Assembly: GCA_025929125.1 (NCBI GenBank)
Contig: JAICMT010000112.1
Coordinates: 1 to 5,934 of the forward strand
DNA length: 5,934 nucleotides
Origin: Acidobacteriaceae bacterium
GTDB lineage: Bacteria; Acidobacteriota; Terriglobia; Terriglobales; Acidobacteriaceae
Direction of reading: 5' to 3'
Below are positions 1 to 5,934 of this stretch, one piece after another. The translations under genes and the position numbers were made by a program. Numbering within the stretch: position 1 is the first letter of the stretch; the number at the start of each line of letters is the position of its first letter. The notes below the pieces were generated by a model that was not told where the DNA came from, ran no database searches, and saw only the letters and a list, made by a program, of their open reading frames with translations.

Positions 1-432
1 CAGACCGATGATGACAAGAAGTTTGTGGCTGCTGCTGCTCAGGGCGACCGCAATGAGATCGCGCTCAGCGAGTTGGCCGAGAAGAAGGCGACCAACCCTG
101 CCGTGAAGGCGTTTGCCAGCCGAATGGTGCGCGAGCACAAGGAGATGACCGAGAGCATGAAGCCCTTCGCCGAGAAGTGGGGCATGAATCCTCCGGTGGA
201 CGTGGACTCAGATCACAAGAAGGAGCTCGATAAGCTGAATGGGCTCTCCGGCCATGACTTCGATAAGGAGTACATGGATGCGATGGTTTCTGACCACTCC
301 GACGCGCTGGATGCCTTCACCAAGGAGGCGAAGGACACCAAGGTCGCGTCCTTCAAGGCTGCCGTGCTGAAGGGCAAGACCCGCGTGGCCGCGCATAAGA
401 ACATGGCCTACGACCTGAAGAAGAAGCTGTAG
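1..432 (+). CDS. DUF4142 family protein, 5'-truncated by the window edge
   Basis: The frame is open from the first base, so the true start and any signal peptide lie outside the window. A GTG at 25 is only an internal valine. The 143 visible residues are highly charged and helical. They match the DUF4142 pattern: an opening DDKKFVAAAAQGDRNEI block, then LAEKKATNPAVKAFASRMV, then REHKEM, a central YMDAMVSDHSDALDAF helix, and a final AAHKNMAYDL helix ending at the stop. The histidines in REHKEM, VSDHSDAL and AAHKNM are the recurrent ones in this ferritin-like helical-bundle family. Members are usually exported to the periplasm or cell surface. No biochemical role is firmly established, and stress-related roles have only been suggested. 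A strong hairpin follows the stop by about 20 bases, so transcription probably ends here and the gene is not joined to the glycosyltransferase downstream. The family call is fairly secure; the function is unknown. Confidence 0.85.
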   Translation, partial: QTDDDKKFVAAAAQGDRNEIALSELAEKKATNPAVKAFASRMVREHKEMTESMKPFAEKWGMNPPVDVDSDHKKELDKLNGLSGHDFDKEYMDAMVSDHSDALDAFTKEAKDTKVASFKAAVLKGKTRVAAHKNMAYDLKKKL

Positions 433-451
433 TCGGGTAAAGAAGCGATGG

Positions 452-476
452 GGCCCGCTCCGGATTGGAGCGGGCC
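452..476 (+). terminator. GC-rich hairpin, probable terminator of the DUF4142 gene
   Basis: GGCCCGCTCC (452-461) pairs perfectly with GGAGCGGGCC (467-476) around a 5-base loop, GGATT. A further G-U pair is possible at 451/477. It begins 19 bases after the stop codon. The downstream run (TTCGTGTGT) is only moderately T-rich, so this is an imperfect intrinsic terminator, but its position and stem strength make the role likely. Confidence 0.75.
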
Positions 477-568
477 TTCGTGTGTCCGGAATCCGCTGGG
501 TTAATGCGTCACGCAGAAATCACCGCATATTCAGATAGCTGCAACATTGCCGCTTTAGCGTCCGAGGC

Positions 569-1312
569 ATGGTGCTCAGCTTTGTCGTGCCCGCCTTCAA
601 CGAGGAGGCGTATCTAGGAGACTGCCTCCAGTCCATCCTGCAGCAGACACGGGCAATGCAGGATTCCATCGAAATTATCGTCGTCAACAACGCCAGCACC
701 GACGGAACGCGCGAGATCGCGCTCAGCTTTCCCGGCGTGCGGGTCGTCGATGAGCCGCGCAAGGGCCTGACCTTCGCTCGGCAGGCGGGTTTCCTGGCCA
801 GTTCCGGCAGTCTCATCGCCAACGTCGATTCCGATTCGCGGCTGACACCCGGCTGGACGGAGCGGGTGCTGAAGGCATTCCAAGCCAATCCGCAGCTAGC
901 AGGGTTCTCGGGCCCGTTCATTTATTACGACCTGACCCCGCAGCAGAGGCGGCTGGTGAAGGTGTTCTATTTCATGGGTTGGGTCACGCATGTCGCCAAC
1001 AAGCACATTCTGCGCGTGGGCGCGATGATGCAGGGCGGCAACTTTGTCGTTTCGCGCGCCGCGCTCGAGCAGGTCGGCGGTTTCAATGTGCACATCAGCT
1101 TCTACGGTGAGGACACGGACATCGCGCGTCGGCTGAACGCGGTGGGCGATGTGGACTTCAATTTCGACCTAAAGATGTACTCCTCGGCTCGACGGCTGAA
1201 GCATGAAGGCATGTTCACCATGGCCGGTCGTTATGCCATCAACTACTTGTGGACGACGTTCCTGAAGCGGCCGTACACGCGCGAACATCTGGATATCCGC
1301 GAGAGCAGCTAG
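569..1312 (+). CDS. Family 2 glycosyltransferase (GT-A fold)
   Basis: This complete 247-residue cytoplasmic or membrane-associated enzyme should transfer a sugar from a nucleotide-sugar donor; the acceptor cannot be read from sequence. It starts with the GT2 nucleotide-binding strand and loop (FVVPAFNEE, residues 5-13) and continues with VVNNASTDGT (38-47). The DxD-type metal/nucleotide site is D87-S-D89 in ANVDSDS. The acceptor side has GGNFVVSRAALEQVGGF (156-172) followed by GEDTD (180-184), which carries the usual catalytic-base region. No clear transmembrane helix is present, though the tail (AINYLWTTFL, 223-232) could lie on a membrane. ATG 569 is used because the frame is stopped upstream at 536-538. 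GAGG (564-567) sits only one base before this ATG, so GTG 572, four bases from it, is an equally reasonable start. The gene stands alone and converges on the PHP gene. The family is certain; a role in lipid, polysaccharide or protein glycosylation is open. Confidence 0.92.
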   Translation: MVLSFVVPAFNEEAYLGDCLQSILQQTRAMQDSIEIIVVNNASTDGTREIALSFPGVRVVDEPRKGLTFARQAGFLASSGSLIANVDSDSRLTPGWTERVLKAFQANPQLAGFSGPFIYYDLTPQQRRLVKVFYFMGWVTHVANKHILRVGAMMQGGNFVVSRAALEQVGGFNVHISFYGEDTDIARRLNAVGDVDFNFDLKMYSSARRLKHEGMFTMAGRYAINYLWTTFLKRPYTREHLDIRESS

Positions 1313-1357
1313 CTTCCAGGCATTGCAGAATTTCTGAAGATAGGAACTGAAGCTCTC

Positions 1358-2509
1358 TTACAGGAGTTCCATCTCACGGGCCGGCTTGCCCGTGCCGGAC
1401 ATTGCGAGGCTGAAGGTCTCGCTCAGGGTGCGGCTGCGTGCGAGCCGCACAAGCTGCACGGCGACCTGCAGCGGCCAGGGAGCGTGGCCGTCCTCCCAGA
1501 GCTGGCTGAGCGGGCGCATCTCGCCCTTGCTGTCCGGATGAAAGGCGCGATCGTCCCAGCGCTGCCAGCCTTCGACGAACTCCGGGAAGTCAGTGACGGC
1601 ATCGAGGGTGGAGTGCAGGATGCGTTGCTCCCACGGTTTGGCGTACTGCTCCAGGAACAAGATGTGGCTGCGGCGCTCCACGCGCACTTCCTCGACAAAC
1701 TCGCGGAAACTGGCTGCGGCTGAGACATTGATGCAGGCGTTCGGCTCGAGTCCGTGCCGGTCGCCGCCACTAATCAGCAGATAGCCTGTCTCGCGCGCCA
1801 GCCTGGTGACGATGCGGTTCTCGCGCACGTTGCGCAGGCCGTTCAGCTCCATGGCGTGGATGCATTCCCCAGCGAGCTCAATGAAGCGCATCAGCTCAAT
1901 GCGATGGGCGTCGATCCCGATCTTGTGCAGATCCCAGACAGGGTGATTCAGTACCACCAGCACGCCAGGCGTCTCATGGAGGTCGTGCAGTAGTGTCGGC
2001 AGCCTGGTTTCGTCCGGAGTCGCGGTGTAGGCTTTCAGCCGCTCCATCCAGAGGTGACCTTCGGCAGTCGGAATGTTGTGAATGCCAAGGTGCAGCTCGG
2101 TGGGCCCGTAGGGTACCGTCCACTCGACGGAGACGGGGATGTGGCGGGACGTGGCCACGGTTCTCAGCAGCATTGGGCCTTCGATGGTGTCGTGATCCGT
2201 GATGGAGACGAGTGGTGTGAGGCCCAGCCTGTGAACTTGCTGGAACTCGAGATCGTAGGCCATCTTGGGCAGCAGCGGCGGACGCCAGTGGCCGCGCACG
2301 AAGTCGAGCTTTAGCCCCCGGCGCTCACTCTGCCGCTCATAATGCTGGAAGACGCACTCCAGTCCGGGCAGCGCGCGCAGGATCTTGCGGATGAAGGTCA
2401 GGGTCTCTTCCGAGCAGCTGGTGTGGCTGTGAAGGGAGAGTCCAGTCCGGTACTGCTGTGCCGCCGCCGGGTCCGTCCAGATGGTGGAGATTCTCGACCT
2501 CGGTTGCAT
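1358..2509 (-). CDS. PHP-domain predicted metal-dependent phosphoesterase
   Basis: The start chosen here gives 383 residues; an in-frame ATG at 2632 would give 424. All PHP metal-binding motifs are visible (numbered from ATG 2509): motif I SLHSHTS (H27, H29), motif II SITDHDT (D105-H-D107), a glutamate in SVEW (E129), LNHP (H189), and SGGDRHG (D250, H252). PHP proteins are TIM-like barrels that bind two or three metals and hydrolyse phosphoesters; the substrate is unknown. The roughly 75 residues between motifs I and II exceed the usual spacing, and about 130 residues follow the last motif. The internal start is preferred because the 41 extra codons upstream are rich in A/T third positions (for example TTA, ATA, CTA, CGA), while those after 2509 are about 80% G/C-ending. 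A weak GGGGG ribosome-binding site lies 5 bases before ATG 2509. The gene follows asnS on the same strand. Family sure, substrate not. Confidence 0.88.
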   Translation of the reverse strand: MQPRSRISTIWTDPAAAQQYRTGLSLHSHTSCSEETLTFIRKILRALPGLECVFQHYERQSERRGLKLDFVRGHWRPPLLPKMAYDLEFQQVHRLGLTPLVSITDHDTIEGPMLLRTVATSRHIPVSVEWTVPYGPTELHLGIHNIPTAEGHLWMERLKAYTATPDETRLPTLLHDLHETPGVLVVLNHPVWDLHKIGIDAHRIELMRFIELAGECIHAMELNGLRNVRENRIVTRLARETGYLLISGGDRHGLEPNACINVSAAASFREFVEEVRVERRSHILFLEQYAKPWEQRILHSTLDAVTDFPEFVEGWQRWDDRAFHPDSKGEMRPLSQLWEDGHAPWPLQVAVQLVRLARSRTLSETFSLAMSGTGKPAREMELL

Positions 2510-2641
2510 AGCGGCCCCCAGATACTTCGCTCCTAGTGGACGCGACGATTGCAAATGCACCGTGAATGGAGCGCAAACAGACGAGGAATTTCGTCCTATA
2601 GCTGGTAACTCGGCGGGTTCTTTTTTTGCCATCCGGCTTGT

Positions 2642-3979
2642 TTACGGATAGATGCGGTTGAGGGTGCGGGCGAAGGGAATAGTTTCGCGGACGTGTTCGA
2701 GGCCGCAGATCCAGGCGACGCAGCGCTCGATGCCCATGCCGAAGCCGGCGTGTGGGACAGAGCCGTAGCGCCGCAGATCGAGGTACCACTCGAACGCGGA
2801 GACGGGCAGGTTGTGCTGCTCGATGCGCTCTCTCAGGAGCTCGTAGGAGTCGATTCGCTGCGAGCCCCCGATGATCTCGCCGTATCCCTCGGGCGCGAGC
2901 ACGTCGACGCAGAGCGCCTTGGTTGCGTCTTCGGGGTCGGGCTGCATGTAGAAAGCTTTGATGGCCGCTGGATAGCGATGGATCATCACCGGGCGATCGA
3001 ATTGGGAGCTGATATAGGTCTCGTCCGGCGAGCCAAAGTCGTCGCCGTTCTGATGAGGGATCTCGAGCTTGCCCGCTTTGAAGGCCTCGTCGAGCATGGC
3101 GTGGGCTTCGTCGTACGTCAGGCGAGGGAAGGGCGTTCGAATCGCTTCGAGCTTTGCGATATCGCGGCCGACGGTTTTGAGGTCGGTCTGGTGGAGTTCG
3201 AGCACGCGCTGGACGATATAGGTCAGAAAGGCCTCTGCGAGTTGCATGTCGCCCTCGAGGTCCATGTAAGCGACCTCGGGCTCGATCATCCAGAACTCGG
3301 TGAGATGGCGACGGGTCTTGGATTTCTCCGCCCGGAACGTGGGGCCGAAGCTATAGACCTTGCCGAGCGCCATGGCGGTGGACTCGATGTAAAGCTGGCC
3401 GGACTGGGTTAGAAAGGCCGGATCGCCGAAGTAGTCGAGCTCAAAAAGCGTGCTGGTGCCTTCACAGGCCGCCGGCGTGAGGATGGGCGGATCGGTGCGC
3501 ACAAATCCGTGCGTATCAAAGTACTCCTGTGCGGCGCGCATGATGGTGGCGCGAATGCGCAGAATGGCGGCCTGCCGGGGGCTGCGCACCCAGAGATGGC
3601 GATGCTCCATCAGGAAGTCGGTGCCGTGCTCCTTGGGAGTGATGGGATAGGGCGTGGATTCCGGCACGAGGTGGACGGCTTCGACGTTCTCGACATCGAT
3701 CTCAAAACCGGAAGGGGCGCGCTTGTCGGCGCGCACGCGTCCTGTGACTACTACGGAAGATTCCTGGGTCAGCGCCTTCACGCGCTCGAAGACCTCTTCC
3801 GGGACGGCCGCTTTCGGAACGATGCCCTGGATGACTCCGGTGCCGTCGCGGAACATGGGAAAGAGGAGCTTACCCGAGGAGCGGATGTTGTAGAGCCAGC
3901 CCTTCAGGGTGACGACTTCGCCCTCGTGTGCGGCCAGCGAGGAGATGGTGGCAACCGGTGCGGATTTGGTGTCGGACAT
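2642..3979 (-). CDS. asnS: Asparaginyl-tRNA synthetase (AsnRS, class IIb)
   Basis: This cytoplasmic enzyme charges tRNA-Asn with asparagine using ATP. From ATG 3979 the protein has 445 residues, the normal size. The N-terminal OB-fold anticodon-binding domain spans roughly residues 10-105 ([14 protein letters not shown], then [12 protein letters not shown]). The class II core follows: [17 protein letters not shown] (motif 1 region), [27 protein letters not shown], motif 2 [17 protein letters not shown] with its ATP-binding arginine (starting near residue 215), [12 protein letters not shown], and motif 3 GFGMGIER (412-419) near the C-terminus. The motif 2 wording FRAE-S-T-RHL-EFWM marks AsnRS rather than AspRS, and the whole resembles the Thermus-type enzyme closely. 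An in-frame ATG at 4027 would add 16 residues with no recognisable match. Neither start has a clear Shine-Dalgarno sequence. The presence of the enzyme implies direct Asn-tRNA charging. The gene lies 61 bases after the methyltransferase stop. Confidence 0.96.
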   Translation of the reverse strand: MSDTKSAPVATISSLAAHEGEVVTLKGWLYNIRSSGKLLFPMFRDGTGVIQGIVPKAAVPEEVFERVKALTQESSVVVTGRVRADKRAPSGFEIDVENVEAVHLVPESTPYPITPKEHGTDFLMEHRHLWVRSPRQAAILRIRATIMRAAQEYFDTHGFVRTDPPILTPAACEGTSTLFELDYFGDPAFLTQSGQLYIESTAMALGKVYSFGPTFRAEKSKTRRHLTEFWMIEPEVAYMDLEGDMQLAEAFLTYIVQRVLELHQTDLKTVGRDIAKLEAIRTPFPRLTYDEAHAMLDEAFKAGKLEIPHQNGDDFGSPDETYISSQFDRPVMIHRYPAAIKAFYMQPDPEDATKALCVDVLAPEGYGEIIGGSQRIDSYELLRERIEQHNLPVSAFEWYLDLRRYGSVPHAGFGMGIERCVAWICGLEHVRETIPFARTLNRIYP

Positions 3980-4040
3980 AGGGGACTTCGCCCAGTGTAC
4001 CCGCACCGCAAAGACGCGCGCTGGCATGGCTGGACGGAGC

Positions 4041-5051
4041 TTATTTGATGCCGACCACCATGGATTCGGGGCCCACCAGGTGTTCTACGCGCGCGGAATG
4101 GAAGCCCGCCTCCTGCATCCAGCTGACGCACTCCGCTCCGGTGTAGTCGAAACCGCCAGGGGTTTCGATCAGCATGTTGAGGCTCATGAGCAGGCCGAAG
4201 GCATTCTTCGACCGGTCGTCGTCGATGATGCTCTCATAGACCACCAGAGCGCCGCCGGCGGGCACGGCTTCATACGCTTTCCTGATCAGCATCTTCTTGG
4301 TGGGCAGGTCCCAGTCATGCAGGATATGGCCCATCATCACGACATCGGCTTTGGGAAGCGGCATGTCAAAGAAACTGCCCGGGGCGAACTTCACGCGATC
4401 GGCGATTGAGTTCTGCTGGACGTACTCTTCGAAGATCGGGGCGACTTCGGGAAGATCGAAACCTGTGCCGGCGATGTGGGGATTGGCCAACGCGACTTGC
4501 GTGATGAGGTCGCCTTGCGCGGTTCCAACGTCGACGGCAGACTTGTAATCCTTCCAGGGGAACTGCCGCGCGATAGTCATGTTTGCGCCACGACTGATCC
4601 CGGTCATCGCCTTCAGAAAGGTCTTCAGCCGCTGCGGGTCTGCGTAGAGAGCGACGAACGGGGATTCACCCCCCTGGCTCGCTTCATTCTGCAGCTCGCC
4701 GGTCCGAAGCGCGGTGGTGAGATGGCGCCAATGACCGTAGAGCCTGCTGTTGGCCATCTCAAAGATTCCGCCGAGATACGATGGCTTGTTTTTGTCCAGG
4801 AAGAAATCGGTTGAGGGCGTGTTGGAGTAGACGCCATCTTTTCTTTCCAGAAGCCCCAGGGCAACCAGCGCATCGAGGAAATCGCGCGCCGACCGTGGAT
4901 GCAGTCCCAGCCTGCCTGAGAGCGGCTCAAGCGGCTCAGGATGTTTCGCGAGCTCAGTGAAAAGCTCGATTTCGACGGCGCTCAACAATGTCTTGGAGGC
5001 CCAAAAGCCCATCCCTATTTGCAAAATTTGGTCGGCGCTCGGTTGGCTCAT
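4041..5051 (-). CDS. SAM-dependent O-methyltransferase, COMT-like (Methyltransf_2 family)
   Basis: This 336-residue protein has the two-part layout of the COMT/hydroxyneurosporene/acetylserotonin methyltransferase family. An N-terminal winged-helix dimerisation region (about 8-95, ending [18 protein letters not shown]) precedes a Rossmann methyltransferase domain. The SAM-binding motif I is VDVGTAQG (173-180), followed by the acidic D199 in [15 protein letters not shown] (241-248) carries H245 at the place of the family's catalytic base, and VYESIIDDD (271-279) follows. The C-terminal [13 protein letters not shown] (305-317) is another family signature. It should transfer a methyl group to a hydroxyl on a small, probably aromatic or polyketide-like, molecule; the acceptor cannot be deduced. 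The start at 5051 is supported by GAGGA (5065-5061), nine bases upstream. An inverted repeat lies 54 bases before the ATG and could be a control site. No partner biosynthetic genes are visible next to it. Confidence 0.9.
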   Translation of the reverse strand: MSQPSADQILQIGMGFWASKTLLSAVEIELFTELAKHPEPLEPLSGRLGLHPRSARDFLDALVALGLLERKDGVYSNTPSTDFFLDKNKPSYLGGIFEMANSRLYGHWRHLTTALRTGELQNEASQGGESPFVALYADPQRLKTFLKAMTGISRGANMTIARQFPWKDYKSAVDVGTAQGDLITQVALANPHIAGTGFDLPEVAPIFEEYVQQNSIADRVKFAPGSFFDMPLPKADVVMMGHILHDWDLPTKKMLIRKAYEAVPAGGALVVYESIIDDDRSKNAFGLLMSLNMLIETPGGFDYTGAECVSWMQEAGFHSARVEHLVGPESMVVGIK

Positions 5052-5104
5052 GCGTACTGATCCTCGGGAATCTGAATTGAAATTGTTCTGAGTGCGACGA
5101 GCAT

Positions 5105-5125
5105 ACAGGATCGGGAGGATCCTGT
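5105..5125. repeat. Perfect inverted repeat between the isomerase and the methyltransferase genes
   Basis: ACAGGATC (5105-5112) and GATCCTGT (5118-5125) are exact reverse complements separated by GGGAG. Two more pairs (5101-5102 with 5126-5127) can form if two bases are bulged. The repeat starts 31 bases after the isomerase stop and ends 54 bases before the methyltransferase ATG. No T-run follows on either strand, so it is not a standard intrinsic terminator. An operator for the methyltransferase promoter or an RNA stem in the intercistronic region are both possible. Confidence 0.6.
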
Positions 5126-5155
5126 GCGACCGACGGCGCGACAGCTTCGAGAGCG

Positions 5156-5934
5156 CTATTTCGACTGCATCTGTTCCCGCAGGCGTGCCTGCCGGGAGAA
5201 GAATTCCTGGGTCCTGCTGGCGATACTCTGGGCGGTTTCGCCGCGACCGGCTCCGATTTCGAGCACCGCAGACAGCGCATCAGGCAGACCAAACATCAAG
5301 TCGCCGATTACATCCCAACGCATTGCGCCCTCGCCGGGCCAGAGATGCTCATCTTTGAAGTCGGTGGATTCGCTCCGCGGATTGGAGGGAGCGAAGGCGC
5401 CGCGATTGTCGTGGAGATGCAACTGCGCCACTCTGCTGCCCAGCACCGCGAGAGCTTCGGCGAGTCCGGCATCCGCCGGGGCCTGCATGGGCTGGACAAG
5501 GTGCAGGTGTCCGAGATCGAGGCAGACACCCACGCTGTCGAAGTGCCCGGTGCGCAGAATATAGAGCAGGTGCTCCGGGGTGGAGACCTCATTGAGCAGG
5601 TTTTCAATCAGCAGTTGCAAGCCGAGCGGGCCGGCAAAGGCCTTCAGGTGTTCGATGGCGGTGAGCGCGTACTCGATAGTGGCATCGTTCCAGCTGGAGT
5701 CACGCAGGCCAAGGTGCAGGACGGCCGCTGCGAACGGTACCTGCTCGGCGCACTCGAGGGCGCGCTTTACTTCATCCATCGCGGCGATGCGGTGATTCTT
5801 GTCGCGCGAGATGAGGTCGAGGTTGGGCGCGACATGACGGGACCACGGCTCGGCGCCCGAGGTAAGCGCGGCCCGGCCGTGGTCGGCAAGGTAGATGGGC
5901 TGATGCAACACCGCGCGAACATCGTTGGAGCGGA
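5156..5934 (-). CDS. Sugar phosphate isomerase/epimerase-like TIM-barrel protein, 5'-truncated by the window edge
   Basis: The frame stays open to the right edge, so the start is outside the window; GTG at 5911 is an internal valine. The roughly 258 visible residues match the xylose isomerase-like TIM barrel (AP endonuclease 2 fold) of sugar phosphate isomerases/epimerases. Landmarks in order are [10 protein letters not shown] (barrel strand near the N-terminus), [19 protein letters not shown] with the first metal-binding glutamate, [12 protein letters not shown] with the D and H ligand pair, QLHLHDNRG with the next histidine, [14 protein letters not shown] (the family's H-P-G-G-like stretch), and AVLEIGAG with the final glutamate. 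Together they form a plausible divalent-metal site for isomerising or epimerising a keto-sugar or polyol. Endonuclease IV shares the fold, but its cysteine/histidine-rich signature motifs are absent. The substrate is unknown. The methyltransferase gene begins 104 bases downstream, with an inverted repeat between them. Probably 30-50 N-terminal residues are missing. Confidence 0.85.
   Translation of the reverse strand, partial: RSNDVRAVLHQPIYLADHGRAALTSGAEPWSRHVAPNLDLISRDKNHRIAAMDEVKRALECAEQVPFAAAVLHLGLRDSSWNDATIEYALTAIEHLKAFAGPLGLQLLIENLLNEVSTPEHLLYILRTGHFDSVGVCLDLGHLHLVQPMQAPADAGLAEALAVLGSRVAQLHLHDNRGAFAPSNPRSESTDFKDEHLWPGEGAMRWDVIGDLMFGLPDALSAVLEIGAGRGETAQSIASRTQEFFSRQARLREQMQSK

Noticed and set aside
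477..568. Promoter for the glycosyltransferase (CATATT near 525-530)
   Set aside because: It matches the -10 consensus at only four positions and has no -35 at a workable distance, so it was not annotated.
520..921. A 133-codon - strand frame opposite the glycosyltransferase start
   Set aside because: It covers the GT2 signature region on the other strand and has no recognisable features.
1326..1336. CAGAA-T-TTCTG palindrome between the convergent glycosyltransferase and PHP genes as a shared terminator
   Set aside because: The one-base loop leaves too short a usable stem, and there is no GC-rich stem or T-run. GGAACT/AGTTCC (1343-1370) is also weak with a 16-base loop. I see no credible terminator here.
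2619..2627. A run of seven A's (- strand) just after ATG 2632, resembling a slippery frameshift site
   Set aside because: The surrounding stretch appears non-coding, there is no downstream stem or second frame to fuse, and the preferred start is at 2509.
2337..2789. A 150-codon - strand frame bridging the end of asnS and the start of the PHP gene
   Set aside because: It overlaps two well-supported genes in another frame and its arginine-rich product resembles nothing; out-of-frame translation.
2693..3412. A 239-codon open frame on the + strand opposite asnS
   Set aside because: It lies wholly inside a certain asnS gene. Its composition is what the complement of G/C-ending codons gives, and its protein shows no recognisable motif.
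3509..4048. A 179-codon open frame on the + strand across the asnS 5' end
   Set aside because: It is antisense to the asnS catalytic and OB-fold coding region, with no domain or ribosome-binding site; a shadow frame.

Overview
This is a G+C-rich bacterial window with ordinary chromosomal gene density. It holds six protein-coding genes, two of them cut by the window edges. I see no RNA genes, insertion sequences, CRISPR arrays or phage genes. The AsnRS reads like the Thermus/Deinococcus-type enzyme. A DUF4142 protein, a family-2 glycosyltransferase, a large PHP protein and a COMT-like methyltransferase together fit a soil bacterium, most plausibly an acidobacterium. That assignment is inference, with low to moderate confidence.

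Layout. The left part is on the + strand. It holds the 3' part of a DUF4142 protein gene (1-432), a strong GC-rich hairpin that looks like its terminator (452-476), and a complete family-2 glycosyltransferase (569-1312). The rest is on the - strand. In transcription order it runs: a sugar phosphate isomerase/epimerase-like TIM-barrel protein with its 5' end off the window (5934-5156), a COMT-like O-methyltransferase (5051-4041), asparaginyl-tRNA synthetase asnS (3979-2642), and a PHP-domain predicted metal-dependent phosphoesterase (2509-1358). The glycosyltransferase and PHP genes converge, with 45 bp between their stop codons.

How the genes relate. The four - strand genes are collinear with gaps of roughly 60-130 bp, so they could be partly co-transcribed. 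Their functions do not form an obvious pathway: translation, one-carbon transfer, sugar metabolism and phosphoester hydrolysis. The gap between the isomerase and the methyltransferase contains a perfect 8-bp inverted repeat lying over a weak promoter-like sequence, the best regulatory candidate here. In asnS and the PHP gene the longest open frame probably over-extends the N-terminus. For the PHP gene a sharp change in third-codon-position composition supports the internal start.

I found no convincing new biological system. The points most worth a second look are the inverted repeat before the methyltransferase and the unusual architecture of the PHP protein, which has a long insert between metal-binding motifs I and II and a long C-terminal tail.
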